A stretch of 64,000 nt of DNA from Adiantum capillus-veneris (Eukaryota > Streptophyta > Polypodiopsida > Polypodiales > Pteridaceae), in contig CM043958.1 of NCBI GenBank assembly GCA_014529385.2, positions 139,760,398-139,824,397 on the forward strand, written 5' to 3'. Positions 37,597 through 50,544 of the stretch are shown here, in pieces (positions within the stretch are counted from its first letter, which is position 1; every line of letters starts with the position of its first letter). Under the pieces are notes generated by a model that ran no database searches, was not told the DNA's origin, and saw nothing but the letters and a program-made list of their open reading frames with translations. The position numbers were made by a program, and so were the translations under genes.

Positions 37597-37598
<2 letters not shown>
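36966..37598. other. Unassigned sequence replacing the A2 3' LTR end
   Basis: Starts with TG at the break but no matching end was found, so it could be an inserted element or a rearrangement junction. Confidence 0.35.

Positions 37599-37647
<49 letters not shown>
37599..37647 (+). repeat. (GA)n microsatellite, about 49 bp
   Basis: Perfect GA repeat. Confidence 0.97.
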
Positions 37648-37649
<2 letters not shown>

Positions 37650-38179
37650 ACTATGCACATGTCTTGAGGTGAGGTGTCTTTTAGGGTAAGGTCAATGGCT
37701 ATTTTGTGTTAGTATGTTAGTGGTTAGTGTTAGTAATCACTAGAAAGTTAATGATATATTTACAATGGGTAGAATGAGGTGGATGGTTGAAGTAAGATGG
37801 TTGAATGAAGTGAGAAAATCCTTGTGCTGGTGAAGCTTGAAGAAGTTTTGGACCTACTTGTGTAGGTTCTCAAAATGACTATTGATCCTCTTCTTATTCT
37901 TCTCTTCTTTATGCCACTGCGGCCAAGGTTTATTAGCGCGATGAAAATGGTAATTCGGTTGATGAGGTAGAGGTTAAGCATGATTTACTTGCTGAATTTT
38001 ATGTATATAGATAAGGGGTAAGATGTAATTGTACTTTGAGAGTAATAGAGAGAGGCATCGAGATGGTGTATGTACATATAGAGCTCATTTGAGAGCTATG
38101 GAAGTAAGAGGAGAGGTTAATGGTGAAGAAGGTGAGAGAAACCATAGAAGGTGTAGGTTTGAGTGAGGGATTGAGAGGA

Positions 38180-38180
<1 letters not shown>

Positions 38181-38222
<42 letters not shown>
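38181..38222 (+). repeat. (TG)n microsatellite
   Basis: About 42 bp of TG, followed by a short (TA)n at about 38265-38282. Confidence 0.97.
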
Positions 38223-38223
<1 letters not shown>

Positions 38224-38224
38224 C

Positions 38225-38874
38225 TAGTATATATAAACAATTCATGGAATATAGAATAGTGTGAGATATATATATATATATAAATATATGAAAATATGGG
38301 GAATCAAATGAGAAGGGTTCTCATTTGTTTTTATTGATGTATATTTATTTACAAGAGATAAAGAAAAATCCTTGTAGAAAATAGGAATTTAGTGAAAGGC
38401 AATGACTGATGCTAAAAGATCTTTTTTTGAGGTTTTTCTTTGGAGTGGATTCACACCAAAAATAAGAGAAGCTTGCATGAAATGAATTTTTATAGAATAT
38501 ATTGTAAGAAACATCATTGTAGTGGTGAGTAGCTGTACATACCATGCTTAGGTAAATAACGCACACCTAGACAAAATATTTAAAATAAATACCAAAATAA
38601 TTATAATAAAAAATCCCTATATTTAGGCCCTATATACAATGAAATATTTACACACAAATGGGCCATAAATTTTTTTTTTTAATTAATTTATTTATTTGAG
38701 TCAACTAGGCCAGTGACTAGTTAGATGAGGGTTTTAAGAAGATACGGGAAAAGTCCCCTAACTCACACACGCCTATGTACAATGAAATGGTAGGCATAGC
38801 CACAATGTTTGGTTAATTTTGGTAGGCTGAGGTAGCTCACTATGGCAATTTGGATAGCCAAAAAACGGCTATCA
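38225..38874 (-). repeat. Start of a gypsy 3' LTR (other end not located)
   Basis: On the minus strand the integrase stop (38900-38902) is followed by a purine tract GGGGGAGGG (complement of about 38879-38887) and then TGATAGCCG at 38874, the normal pol-PPT-LTR order. A TATATA box at the complement of about 38226 may be its promoter. The low-coordinate end is unknown. Confidence 0.5.
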
Positions 38875-38899
38875 TTAGCCCTCCCCCAAGATGATAGTA

Positions 38900-39514
38900 T
38901 ATTCATGTACCATCATAAAGCATCTTTTCCAAAGAGAGTGCTTCTAAGTCCTCTATGGTATCTGGTCCCTTGATAGGATTTTCATTGTGTGGCTTCTTGT
39001 CACACTCATGCTTCATGCAACAAAACTTACATGAGATAGTCGCTCTTTGATAATTCTTTGGTACATCCTTTGGTAGAAGGCGACTCAAATAGGGCTTCAG
39101 GAGATACCCATTTACCTTCCTAAGGTGCTCTTTACCATTCAAGTCCATAAGCTGATAGTAACTAGAATCGAAAGCCTTCTTGACTATGTATGGCCTCTGC
39201 CATCGAGTTTCAAACTTGGCATCAAAATGATTATCGAGTCGATTGTCATAACTTAGCACAAGAACTCCTTGATTGATGCCTTTGTCCTTCAGTTTCTTGT
39301 CAAGCTTCTCCTTCGCTTGTGTGGCTTTCCTCTTGTAGCACTCATAGGCTGCTTCTCTTTTCCACTCAAGCTCCACTAATGTAAGAAGTCGATCCATCCA
39401 TATCTCTTGATCATCTTGTGCACCTCTACTATGAAGCCGCATTGTTGGAATGCTCACCTCAATTGGCTTCACGGCCTCTTGACCAAACACCAAGTGAAAA
39501 TCATGGTTTCTCAT
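38900..39514 (-). pseudogene. Ty3/gypsy integrase C-terminal fragment
   Basis: 203 codons open to a natural stop: HLVFGQEAVKPIEVSIPT, LEWKREAAYECYKRKA, YDNRLDNHFDAKFETRWQRP, YIVKKAFDSSYYQLMDLNGK, VNGYLLKPYLSR. This is the distal part of gypsy integrase with its GPY/F-like module. A different lineage from the chromodomain relic at 2539. The 5' part of pol is missing above 39514, so it is a truncated end, not a gene. Confidence 0.85.
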
Positions 39515-39520
39515 GCGTAG

Positions 39521-39889
39521 CCTGACGAGCCCTGCACTACTTTAGTTCGGAATCAAAACTCTGCTTTTCCTGCACATTTTGCAAATGGGTCTTCTATTTG
39601 TGTTGGTTTCTCTGATTGTTCTGTAGATGGGTCCTTCTATTGTGCCCACGGCTCCTCTTTTCCTACTTCTTGCGCAAATGGGTCTACATTTTCAACATAC
39701 TATGGGTTGCCATTAAAAGAAGTTAAAGAACCTCCTATGTCTTTAGTGCAAGTACCTGCAGATTTGCAGTATCGCAGGGCTGCCTCAACAAGCGTTCGTG
39801 CCCTTTTAGCTGATGAATTGTGCCTATCCCATTGTTGGGTCCGCCTTGCTTACTACCGTTTCCTCTATTCAGGCAAATGGCCACCCTGA
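39521..39889 (+). other. Open reading stretch of unknown origin
   Basis: About 122 codons open without an early ATG (first ATG 39707), ending TGA at 39887-39889. It contains repeated NGS-type words (FANGSS, VDGSFYC, CANGSTF) and VPADLQYRRAASTSVRALLA. I do not recognise it. It could be part of a retroelement or a decayed gene exon. Confidence 0.3.
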
Positions 39890-40036
39890 TTTTCCTATTG
39901 TGAATGCAAATGTAACCTTTGAATCAGACGAGCCTGCAGTTTTTTTTCGTTAAACATCTCGCCCGATGTTAGAAGATCTATCAGGTAAATGGAAATGCAC
40001 AGGACTGTGTATACGCATTGCTTCAGCTTTTGAGAA

Positions 40037-40880
<844 letters not shown>

Positions 40881-41073
40881 GGTTATCAACAAAGCTCGAC
40901 AAGGAGTGTGACTGAATCCAAAGGCTCATCAGACCATGACTTGCACTAGTGGCAAATTGCAATATTCCCCAAATATGCCTTTCCCTCGACATTGAGTTGT
41001 CTGCCACTAATCCCCTCACACACTATGCTAAAAGTGCAAGCAGCTAGCTGCAATCATGAAGCCATTGGTTTAA

Positions 41074-41193
41074 TTACTTGAGGATTATAACCATCATAAG
41101 CTTTGTTGCCTTGATGTGTACTTTGATGTTTACTCGTTTTAGTTTTTTGGCCTCTGTCGTTTGCATCGCCAACGGCCTGATAGCACCAACTGA
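41074..41193 (-). pseudogene. SWIB-domain pseudogene, 3' portion
   Basis: Continuation of the reading frame broken by copia B1. With one copy of the AAAAT duplication removed, the minus frame from 46397 continues in phase as SVGAIRPLAMQTTEAKK and ends in TAA after VIILK (40 codons). The tail is longer than usual for small SWIB proteins and has no recognised motif, so its being the true C-terminus is inferred from frame continuity. Confidence 0.55.
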
Positions 41194-41198
41194 AAAAT

Positions 41199-41520
41199 TG
41201 TTGAGATGTCGAGCTCTACACCTTGAGCTGGCATCCACTACGGGTCTTGGCCGCTTACGGCATTTACTCACTGGTGCGTTAGGTGACCGACACGGAGGAT
41301 CTCTGCCAGTGATTCTACAGCTGGACTACACTTATAGTGCCAGCCTAGTACGCTTCTAGCGTGTTCACACTTAGTGACCGCATGTACATATGTGCTACTT
41401 TTCAGCTTTAGCACTTAGTCATTTTGTACTCTCTTTTCTGTAAAGAAGAAGAAGAAGCTTTCCATCTCTGTGTGCTTTATGCTTGTCTTGTGTAGCTCTC
41501 TTGCATCCTCATTCTTTACA
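41199..41520 (+). repeat. B1 5' LTR
   Basis: 322 bp, TGTTGAGATG...TCTTTACA. No clear TATA box seen; a (GAA)n-like AAGAAGAAGAAG lies near its end. Confidence 0.96.
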
Positions 41521-41532
41521 TGGTATCAGAGC
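41521..41532 (+). promoter_or_regulatory. B1 primer-binding site
   Basis: TGGTATCAGAGC, exact initiator-Met PBS, directly after the LTR. Confidence 0.95.
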
Positions 41533-41761
41533 CCGGTGCAGGCAAGAGAGGCTAAGAGAGCAAGAGCATCACAATCCCTTCGTTCGCAATCCACGACCAG
41601 AGTGCAGTATACAAAGATTTATTGTACAAGTACAGTGGTTGTATGTACGCTTGATTGTGGACACTCGTTGAGTGTAGAAAGCGTTACAGGTACCACGATA
41701 GTAGGTTCAACAGATTTGCACGTTTTTGCAGATTGCAGCTATTTTGTCTTAGTGCTTCAAG

Positions 41762-44700
41762 ATGTCTGACGGTTTCAGTCAGATTGTTACTGAGAAGCTT
41801 GAGAAAAATAACTACCCTGCATGGAAGTTCAGAATAACAAATTTCCTAAAAGGAAAAGGTTATTGGGACTATGTAGAAGGAGACAATGAAAAGGAACCAG
41901 AGATTCCCGAGGCAAATGCTACAACAGAACAGAGGAAAGCTTTAAGGGACTGGCAACAAGGCCAGAGCAAAGTGATGTATTGGCTGTCTATGAGCATCAC
42001 AGATGGCATGATGGGCTATCTACAGGATGCTGAAACCCCCGCCATTGCATGGAGAAACTTAGGCAGAGTGTTCGAGGTGAACACCAAGGCCAGGAAGCTT
42101 CAACTAAAGTCGGAGCTAAATCAGGTTAAGAGGAACAACCTCTCAATCAATGATTATGCCTTGAAGATCAAGAGTATCATTGAGGCTCTTGGATCTATTA
42201 AAGTCTCAGTGGAAGATGATGACATTGTCCGTGCATGCTTGGATGGTCTAGGAGATGAGTATGTACATTTTAGGTCTTCCATGAATACAAGAGACGACAT
42301 CCCCGTGTTCCAAGATTTGATTTCTATGCTTATTCTTGAGGAGAAGAACCTTGACACATCTTCTTCTCATGGCAGAAATAATTCTGAACAGGCCTTCTAT
42401 TCTAACTCCAGCAGAGGTAGAGGTAGAGGTCGTGGTCGAGGCCCAAGGGGTTGTAGGGGCCAATTTCTGGAAGGTCAATCAAATCAAAACAATACAGGTG
42501 GCAGGGGAAACCAGTCTCAAGGAAGGGGGAGTCAAAGAGGTCGTGGTGCAGGATCAAGCAGGCAGCAACATACTCCAGATAGCAGAGAATGTTGGACTTG
42601 TGGTGAAAGAGGTCACATGTCACGTGACTGTCCAAAGGGAAAAGCAAGTAGAAAGAGAGAACAGGGCAACTATGCATCTACTAGCAAAGATGCAGATGAC
42701 AGCAAAAACGAGTGCATGTTTGTTATGCAGCATGTAATGAATACAATGACTGCAGAGAATTCCACCCAAGATGATGTTTGGTATGTGGATTCAGGTGCCT
42801 CTAATCACATGACGTCTCGTGGAGAGTGGTTTAGAGATATGCGCAAACCAGATGTGTCAGGCTATGTGCAGACAGGAGATGACACAGCTCACCCCATTGC
42901 TCATGTAGGGGACATACCTCTAAATACGAAGAGTGGGAAATCAAAGTACTTAGCAGATGTACTTCATGTCCCAAACATTACAAAGAATCTTGTTTCTGTT
43001 GGACAAATGGTTGAGCAGGGTTTGCAGGTTCGCTTCAATCCAAATGGCTGTTATGTAGAAGATTTCCAGAATGGCTGTAAGCTGATCACAAAGGGCAAAT
43101 GTGTGGGCAGAATGTTTACGCTGAATGTAGACATGCCTGAGGTCAAAGCTGTATTATTTGCATAGGGCACAGGTGTTGTGGCTGATGTTGACATTTGGCA
43201 CAAACGCATTGGCCATGTCAATGAGCAGAGATTGCGCAGCATGCAATCAAAACAGATTGTAAAAGGTTTGCCCAAATTCAAGGTGGATGGTATGCATAAA
43301 GTGTGTGCAGCATGCCAGTTTGGAAAACAATCAAAGAGCTCATTTCCACATGAGCACAATATATGTAAAAAGCCACTTGAGGTGGTGCACACAGATGTTT
43401 GGGGTCCAACCGATACTGCAAGTATACATGGTTGCAGGTATTATGTCTCTTTCATTGATGACCATACAAGGAAAGTATGGGTCTACTTCATGCGTAACAA
43501 AAGTGAAGTGTTTGGTCACTTTCAAGACTTCAAAGTCATGATTGAGAAGGAGACAGATATGCAAATCAAGACATTGAGGTCAGATGGAGGGGGAGAGTAC
43601 TTCTCCAATGATTTTTTAGATTTTTTGCGAATGCATGGTATACACAGGCAGTTTACATGCAGATCTACTCCACAGCAGAATGGGGTCGCAGAAAGGAAAA
43701 ATAGGCACATTGCAGAGGTTGCACGTGCATTGATGAATGAGAAGAACATGCCTCATCATTTCTGGCTTGAAGCTATAAATACAGCTGTGTACATTATGAA
43801 CAGGACACCTACAGCTGCGGTGCATGATGTAACACCTGAGGAAAAGTTTACAGGTACAAAGCCTGATTTGGCACACTTGAAAGTGTTTGGCTGCATAGCC
43901 TACGTGCATGTACCAGATGAGTTGCGTAGGAAATTGGATCCTAAAGCAGAGAAATGTATTCTTGTGGGATATTCCCTTGAACAAAAGGGGTACAGGTGCT
44001 ACAATCCTACTACACGATAATTACGAGTGAGCAGAGATGTAGTCTTTGATGAGATGAGCAGCTGGTACAGTAATGCACATGGCACTATTGGGGATGATGT
44101 AAAAGATGATGTGGTTGTACAAAATGTGAGGCCACAGTCACAGGTTTTGAGTGGACCACAAGAGCCCTCTTCTCGTGGCTCTGTTGAGAAACCATGGAAT
44201 GGTAGACTACGTACGCAGGTTACTCCACCAACAGGTACAGGGAATGTATCACGAAAAGGAAAGGAAAAGGCTGATCTTGTGGTTGATGCATCATCAGGTT
44301 TTTCACATGTAGACATGGATTCAGATGGTTCTGAAAAAATTCTTGATGAGGAATTTGGAATTCCGGCTGTCAGGACACCTGGTGTAAGGAAAGTACAAGA
44401 AGATGCTAGAGGGCAAAGGAGTGACCCAGGACCGCGCAGATCTAATAGAGTCAGAAATCCAGTTCAGAAATTGACTTATGATGGGTATCTAGCGCATCAC
44501 CAAGCCTACATGGCTAAGGTGATACAGGATGTGGAGCCCACATGTTTTGAGGATGCAGTTGGAAATGTGCATTGGGATGATGCAATGAATGAAGAGATGG
44601 CTGCATTGGAAGCAAACGACACATGGGAGTTGGTGCCATTGCCAAGTGGCAAGAAAGCTATTGGCTGTAAATGGGTGTATAAAACCAAGCATAAGGCTGA

Positions 44701-46102
44701 TGGTAACATTGAGCGTCACAAGGCAAGGCTGGTCGCAAAGGGTTATGCACAGACGTATGGCATAGACTATGAGGAGACCTTTGCTCCAGTGGCAAAGATG
44801 ACGACTGTGAGAGCTGTCATAGCAGTGGCTGCATCTAGAGGATGGATTATGCATCAAATGGATGTAAAGAATGCCTTCTTGAATGGTGAGTTGCAAGAGG
44901 AAGTGTATATGGATCAGCCACCTGGTTATGTCGATCCAGGTTACCCAGATTATGTATGCAGACTTCTCAAAGCTTTGTATGGTTTGAAGCAGGGCTCTAG
45001 AGCATGGTATGATAGGATTGCCAAGTATCTTGTCAGTATTGGTTTTAGGAGAGCTCATGCTGATCATTCACTCTATGTACGTGAGAGTGATGTGGGGATT
45101 GTGGTCATTACCATATATGTAGATGACCTTATTATTGTTGGTGACAATGCTATGGAGATTGACCATGTGAAGGGTCTTCTCAAACAGGAGTTTGAAATGA
45201 AAGATTTAGGCGAGTTGCGCTACTTTCTTGGCATTGAGGTGATCAGGACTCCAGAGGGTGTATGGCTATCACAGAGACAGTATGCTTTGGACATGTTGTC
45301 AAAGTATGGTATGGCTGATTGTAAGCCAATTTCTATTCCCTTGGATGTGAATGCAAAGCTGAGTGCAGAAAAGGGTGATGTTGTTGAGGATGTCAACATG
45401 TACAGGAAGATTGTGGGTAGTCTAATCTACTTGACTATCACGAGGCCAGACTTGAGCTACACAGTAGGCTTGGAGAGTCAGTTCATGCAGCTTCCGAGGA
45501 AGCCACATTTGGATGGAGTACGACGCACACTTAGGTATGTGCAAGGTACTCTTGACTACGCATTGTTCTATGCAGCAGATGCACCATTAGCATTGTATGG
45601 GTATACAGATGCAGATTGGGCAGGTAGCATTGTTGATAGGAGATCTACGAGTGGCTTCATGTTCTCTTTTGGGAGTGCTGCTGTTACTTGGAGCAGCAAA
45701 AAGCAGCCTACGGTTGCTTTATCGAGCACAGAGGCCGAGTACAGAGGTGCAGTAGTTGCGGCGTGCGAGGTAGCTTGGCTACGCACATTACTTGAGGACT
45801 TGGGAGTGCAGGTGGACCAGCAGATTTTCATCCATTGTGACAACCTCAGCAGCATGCAGTTGGCTAGGAACCCAGTGTTCCATGCCAGGACCAAACACAT
45901 AGAGGTCCATTACCACTACGTTCGAGAGCGAGTGTTGGCGGGCGACATCGACTTGGTCTACGTCAGCACAGAGGAGCAGATAGCAGATATCTTTACCAAG
46001 GCCCTCGGAGCTGAGAAGCTTCGACGTTTCCGAACTATGCTTGGACTCTGCGACATGCAGAGCTCGAGGGGGAGTGTTGAGATGTCGAGCTCTACACCTT
46101 GA
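41762..46102 (+). pseudogene. B1 gag-pol, near-intact with two in-frame stops
   Basis: One phase throughout, starting MSDGFSQIVTEKLEKNNYPA after a 229-bp leader. Gag (UBN2 type) has an RGRGRGRG-rich stretch, then the knuckle CWTCGERGHMSRDC (Cys 277 onward). Protease: WYVDSGASNHM (Asp 343). GAG-preintegrase: DIWHKRIGHVN. Integrase D-D-E: HTDVWGP (43394), LRSDGGGEY (43583) and AERKNR (43691), the last two 36 codons apart. RT: HKARLVAKGYAQTYGIDYEE, KNAFLNGELQEEVY, YVDDLIIVG. RNase H: YTDADWAGS, STEAEYR, HCDNLSS, ADIFTKALGAEK. Stops: TAG at 43163-43165 (B2 has Gln CAG) and TAA at 44018-44020 (B2 has Glu GAA). The frame runs about 10 codons into the 3' LTR. Confidence 0.95.
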
Positions 46103-46396
46103 GCTGGCATCCACTACGGGTCTTGGCCGCTTACGGCATTTACTCACTGGCGCGTTAGGTGACCGACACGGAGGATCTCTGCCAGTGATTCTACAGCTGG
46201 ACTACACTTATAGTGCCAGCCTAGTACGCTTCTAGCGTGTTCACACTTAGTGACCGCATGTACATATGTGCTACTTTTCAGCTTTAGCACTTAGTCATTT
46301 TGTACTCTCTTTTCTGTAAAGAAGAAGAAGAAGCTTTCCATTTCTGTGTGCTTTGTGCTTGTCTTGTGTAGCTCTCTTGCATCCTCATTCTTTACA
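46075..46396 (+). repeat. B1 3' LTR
   Basis: 322 bp, three differences from the 5' LTR. Confidence 0.96.
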
Positions 46397-46696
46397 AAAA
46401 TGTGCTGACAAGTGGGGACTCAAGTACTGAGCACTAACATTGTCTCGTCTGAATGCCTTCTTAAGGGGAGGATCACATAAGATATGCGATTTTTCAGTAC
46501 TAATCTGGAGCTTGTGAGCCTTGATGTAGTCCCATACTCACTTGAGGGCATCATGCCTTGTGGTATCGGAGGTTTGCAAGATGGGAGCTAGGCTGGAGGA
46601 GACCCTATTGAGGATCTGAGCACCACCTTTGGGCTCGGGCTTGGGGTCGGGCTCGGGAGTGGTTTTGAGTTCATTCTTGGGCACTTTCTTGCTCAT
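46397..46696 (-). pseudogene. SWIB/MDM2-domain protein pseudogene, 5' portion
   Basis: SWIB domains occur in chromatin-remodelling subunits and in small plant nuclear or organelle proteins. From an ATG at 46696: MSKKVPKNELKTTPEPDPKP (basic, Pro-rich N-terminus), then the domain LAPILQTSDTTRHDALK, VWDYIKAHKLQISTEKSHIL and CDPPLKKAFRRDNVSAQYLS, ending PHLSAHF. The wording follows the SWIB pattern (S-R-x-[DE]-A-[LV]-K-x-[VI]-W-x-Y-I-K, then CD-LK, then LSPH). Codon 53 is TGA (46538-46540) where a basic residue is expected, so it is disabled apart from the B1 insertion. No intron in the visible part, so a retroposed copy is possible. Confidence 0.78.
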
Positions 46697-47189
46697 CTAT
46701 TCATCAACTCATGCAAAACGTAGAGCAGGCACATAGTAGATGAGGGGAAAGATCCCGATCGATGGCAAGACGAAGGATTGCGATTGATAGCAAGAAGACG
46801 GATTGGGACTGCTGGCTGGGGTTGAGCGATCGAAGCTGGCACTTGGATGTACAATACCCCATACTGTAGCAACAAGGCTGCATGATACACTCGAGCATTG
46901 GACGATGGAAGTCAAGTAGTAAATCATGTGGGTGCAATTAGCAAGCAAGAGCTAATTGGCCATATGATATTGGGAAGAAACAGGAGGCATGAGCAGCAGC
47001 TTGCACTACTATGATATGACTCTTGCAGTCGCCAATATTTCACCTGACTACAAGTAGTAGTACCAGCACCAGCGTACAACATTCAAAGAGCAGAATAGTT
47101 CATTGCTTATTAGATATGATGTCCATCACTGCACTACAAAATTACAAAAAACTTTCTTCTAAACTATCTTCTTACAAACAATCGGCCAC
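46697..47189. other. Unassigned stretch upstream of the SWIB pseudogene
   Basis: No promoter or coding feature supported. Confidence 0.35.
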
Positions 47190-47450
47190 AGAGCGTATGA
47201 TAAGGCCTATGATAAAATTGAATGGGAGTTCATACTTCAAAGTCTATATGATATGGGTTTGGGAGATTCTTTTTCACATTCTTTTTGGGAATGTGTCAGC
47301 TAGAATTTTGGTTAATGGTACTCTTACAGATGTTATTCCATTGCATAAATCCACAAGACAAGGGTGCCTACTTTCTCCTTTGCTCTATGCTATCTCATAT
47401 GATGCCTTGGATTGGCTTGTTAAATATGTTATTCAGTAGGACAAACTCAC
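47190..47450 (+). pseudogene. LINE RT fragment
   Basis: AYDKIEWEFILQSLYDMGLG, then after a frame change SARILVNGTLTDVIPLHKST and RQGCLLSPLLYAISYDALDW. These are consecutive LINE RT motifs (A and the R-Q-G-C-P-L-S-P block). Only about 85 codons remain. Confidence 0.7.
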
Positions 47451-47934
47451 TAAGCAAATGTGCCTCCAAAAGTGTGTTGATCATACCAATGCAATTGTGA
47501 GGAATGATGTACATGCAAAGGAAAATTTTAGGGCTTGTCTCACTGTCTTGCTGCATGTGGCTCGATTATTAATTAACCATGCTAAAAGTCTGGTTTGATG
47601 AGGCTGTCTTCTTTTTCTAAGCCAATTTTCACCAAGAAGACTTAAACTACTGCGTTGGGGGAAAAACATGCCCATGCTACCTGTTGACTGGTGTTTTAGG
47701 TCGAGCCATTATCTGATATTTTATAGTTTAGCTTATTTTTTATGTGCCATATCCGTACGACAGGCTAGTCATCAGCATTGATGGAGTCATGGTGTAAATA
47801 TCCACTTTCTAGCAAGACAATTTGAATGATTGGAAGATCTAGACCAATTAAAATTGTAAGTGGGAGTATGAATACTGAAATAGTTATGACTTGAAAAGTA
47901 ATGGTGTTCAAAGAATCCTCTATCCTCTTGACTA

Positions 47935-47954
47935 AGAGAGAGAGAGAGAGAGAG

Positions 47955-48049
<95 letters not shown>
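47935..48049 (+). repeat. Interrupted (AG)n microsatellite, 115 bp
   Basis: AG tract with GGAGAGAAAG interruption. Preceded by TTGACTAAGAGAG, the same lead-in as the tract at 40719. Confidence 0.97.
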
Positions 48050-48052
<3 letters not shown>

Positions 48053-50544
48053 CTTGCAAGGAACTGTTCACCAAAACCTTTTGTAGGAATCAATGGAAAA
48101 AATAACATTGAATATAGTAACAAAAATAATGGAATTTTACCAAGTTTTACACTAAAATCCTCCAAATTTAGCCAGTTTCCTTCAATGCCACCCTCAAAAC
48201 TAGCCTAAAACTTTTTATTTTGGCCCTTAAAAGTTCACTTAAGGCCTGGTTTTTAATGAAGTTTTTGCCAATGATAGTGACATTGTTTCTCATTTGAGAG
48301 AGAGAGAGAGAGATCTAAGAATCTTCTCTCACTTAGCATTGTTCTTTCTGATGGATACCACCTTATGTTGAGCAGACACAAGCTCAAAATAGAATGAGTT
48401 TTTTGCAAACAAATTAGTATGCAAAGTCGCTGCAGAGTGACCTTCCCTCTTGTTGAAACTATCTTTCCAAATTTAAAGAAGGCTCTAGTACCACCATTTT
48501 GGGTATGTTAGAACGTCATCCTAGCATAGGGAGGACATCAACATAATGTCAATCCGAGCAGTAGGATCCGGCTAGGGCATGGAAACAAACAAGTGGCTTG
48601 TGCGTGCCAAATGGAGGATTAGAAGGTGAAACCTACACACAAAGAAAGCTACGGAGAGGGTATGATGTTGCTACGAGGAGTGAGCACACTACTTACTCTA
48701 CCATTCAGCCTAATCTCTCATACACAGGATTAATCATGCACTACTCTCTAATCAATCACTAATCCAACTCTAATCAAGCACACAATGAGCATAGAATAGC
48801 ATAGAATGACCACACCGGGCACCAACACTCTACACAAGCCTACACACACTTAGTAGCATGCTTAAACAAGAGGGAAATATGAAAAAAGAGAGAGATTAAT
48901 CAACAAATCAGCCACTAATCTTTGATTAATCAAGCATTGATTACACCATGAGAAAATGAGAGAGAAGAGGTTAGAGTTTAGCTATTGGCATGAGGGCGAA
49001 TCGTCCATGCACGCACGTAGGAAGCTCAAGAACTCCATAGCCATCTCCTTCTTCACAAAGCTTATCTCAAGTGAGTAAGAATCCCCTTTCACATTGTGTG
49101 TTTTGAGTTATATACTCTCTAGGCTTTTTAGAAGTGGTCGGGCACCCAAATGGCCAAACTCACTTAATCTGCTATCTGCACTACCTAGGATCTAAATATA
49201 GCTCAATGTTTGCAACTTGGAACTCTTGATGAGCCCAAAACATAATTACAACCCGCATTTGCGGTCATTTGATAGAAAATCCTAAAACTTAAGTGACCGT
49301 CAATGGTGACCGTAACTCCATAGATAGTCATCAATTCCAACTCTTCTTTGCATCTGTTGCTTGTATTTGCTTCATCTTCATCTTTACTTCGCATCCGCAT
49401 CATCTGGCCTCGTTAGCATTTACTTAAAAATAGTAACTAGCATCTTTTACCGGTCCGTCTGGCCATTGTTGACTTAGCCGCCGAACAGGGTATGACATGT
49501 CTTTGACTTTATAGATTGGAACCGAGTTCCCCTCTTAAAATTGGTGGCGACATGAATACTTCACATGACCAAAGATGTGAAGCATATCCCGACGATGATG
49601 TGCCCATTGTGTGGTGGATTCTATGACCTTCCTGACATCTGCCATATTTTTTCAAACAATGATTCAAAATGGAAAGGAGCAGCATCTTCAATCTTTATGA
49701 AAGAAGTTGTTCGATTGAAGCTTGAAGTTGTCACATTGTATGGTAAAAAGATCCTCAATATTTTATTTGTTTCCAACTAACTTAATTCAATTATGATGGT
49801 GTCTTTCTAGAAAATTTTAGGCATAGAACTCTATTAATTTTGATTGTTGCTTTTGTAAATTGATTAAAAAAGGCATATATTGGTCAATTAAAGAAAAACA
49901 TTTTATTGCAACAAAATTAATTTCATACACAATGGTGTTTATCGGCGGACATGTGTCGTGTAAAAAGGGTGCCCTTGTATGAAGATCACAACGTTGTAGT
50001 ATGGGCAGGGCAAGATGACATGGAAGGGACGATTGCTGTATAAATGAAGTAATGAGGTGCAATAAATTTCTATCAAATTGATGTGGCTAAGATGAGGAAG
50101 GATGCACATGCTCTCAAGTATAAATGACAATCAAGAACCAAAGTACTAGACAAGGGAGCACTTACCTTACAAAAAGAAACATAGTATAAGGTCTAAATCT
50201 CTTATTAGTCTATCAATCTTACTTCATGCTCAAACATGTGAAGTCCAAGCGAGAAAAATCCAAGCCAAAGAGGAGTAGAAGCAGAGGAGATTACAATTAG
50301 ATAAATAGAGATTGAGCCAGAACATAATGTTTTCAAATGTTGTGCTTTTTTTTTTGAAAGTAAACTTTAATCTTTTGGAATCTAGGAGGTAGTCTATCCA
50401 TTGAAAAATCTTTTTGTTGTAGTGCATCAATATATAACAAACAATATATATTTTGTTGATGATAAAATTTACTATATTGCATACAAACACTTGCTCGGTT
50501 TTGTCTTTGCTTGGAAAAACTCACTCGGTGTGTGGTAAGACTCC
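48050..50544. other. Unassigned stretch
   Basis: A short (GA)n at about 48295-48313 only. The 71-codon frame at 49565-49780 has two Cys pairs but no recognisable domain. Confidence 0.4.

Larger units (their letters stand above)
41199..46396 (+). mobile_element. Complete, young Ty1/copia element B1
   Basis: 5198 bp. LTRs 41199-41520 and 46075-46396 (322 bp each) differ at only 3 positions by hand alignment (about 99%). Target duplication AAAAT at 41194-41198 and 46397-46401. PBS 41521-41532 abuts the 5' LTR, and the purine tract GAGGGGGAG (46066-46074) abuts the 3' LTR. It is inserted in a SWIB-domain pseudogene. B2 at 58503 is a sister copy. Confidence 0.97.

Noticed and set aside
43163-43165. 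B1 TAG as a programmed read-through or recoding site
   Set aside because: It lies between protease and integrase and sister copy B2 has CAG there, so an ordinary nonsense mutation is simpler.
44489-45067. 192-codon antisense frame, repeated at 61100-61678
   Set aside because: Conserved only because B1 and B2 RT are near identical; it is the antisense shadow of the RT gene.
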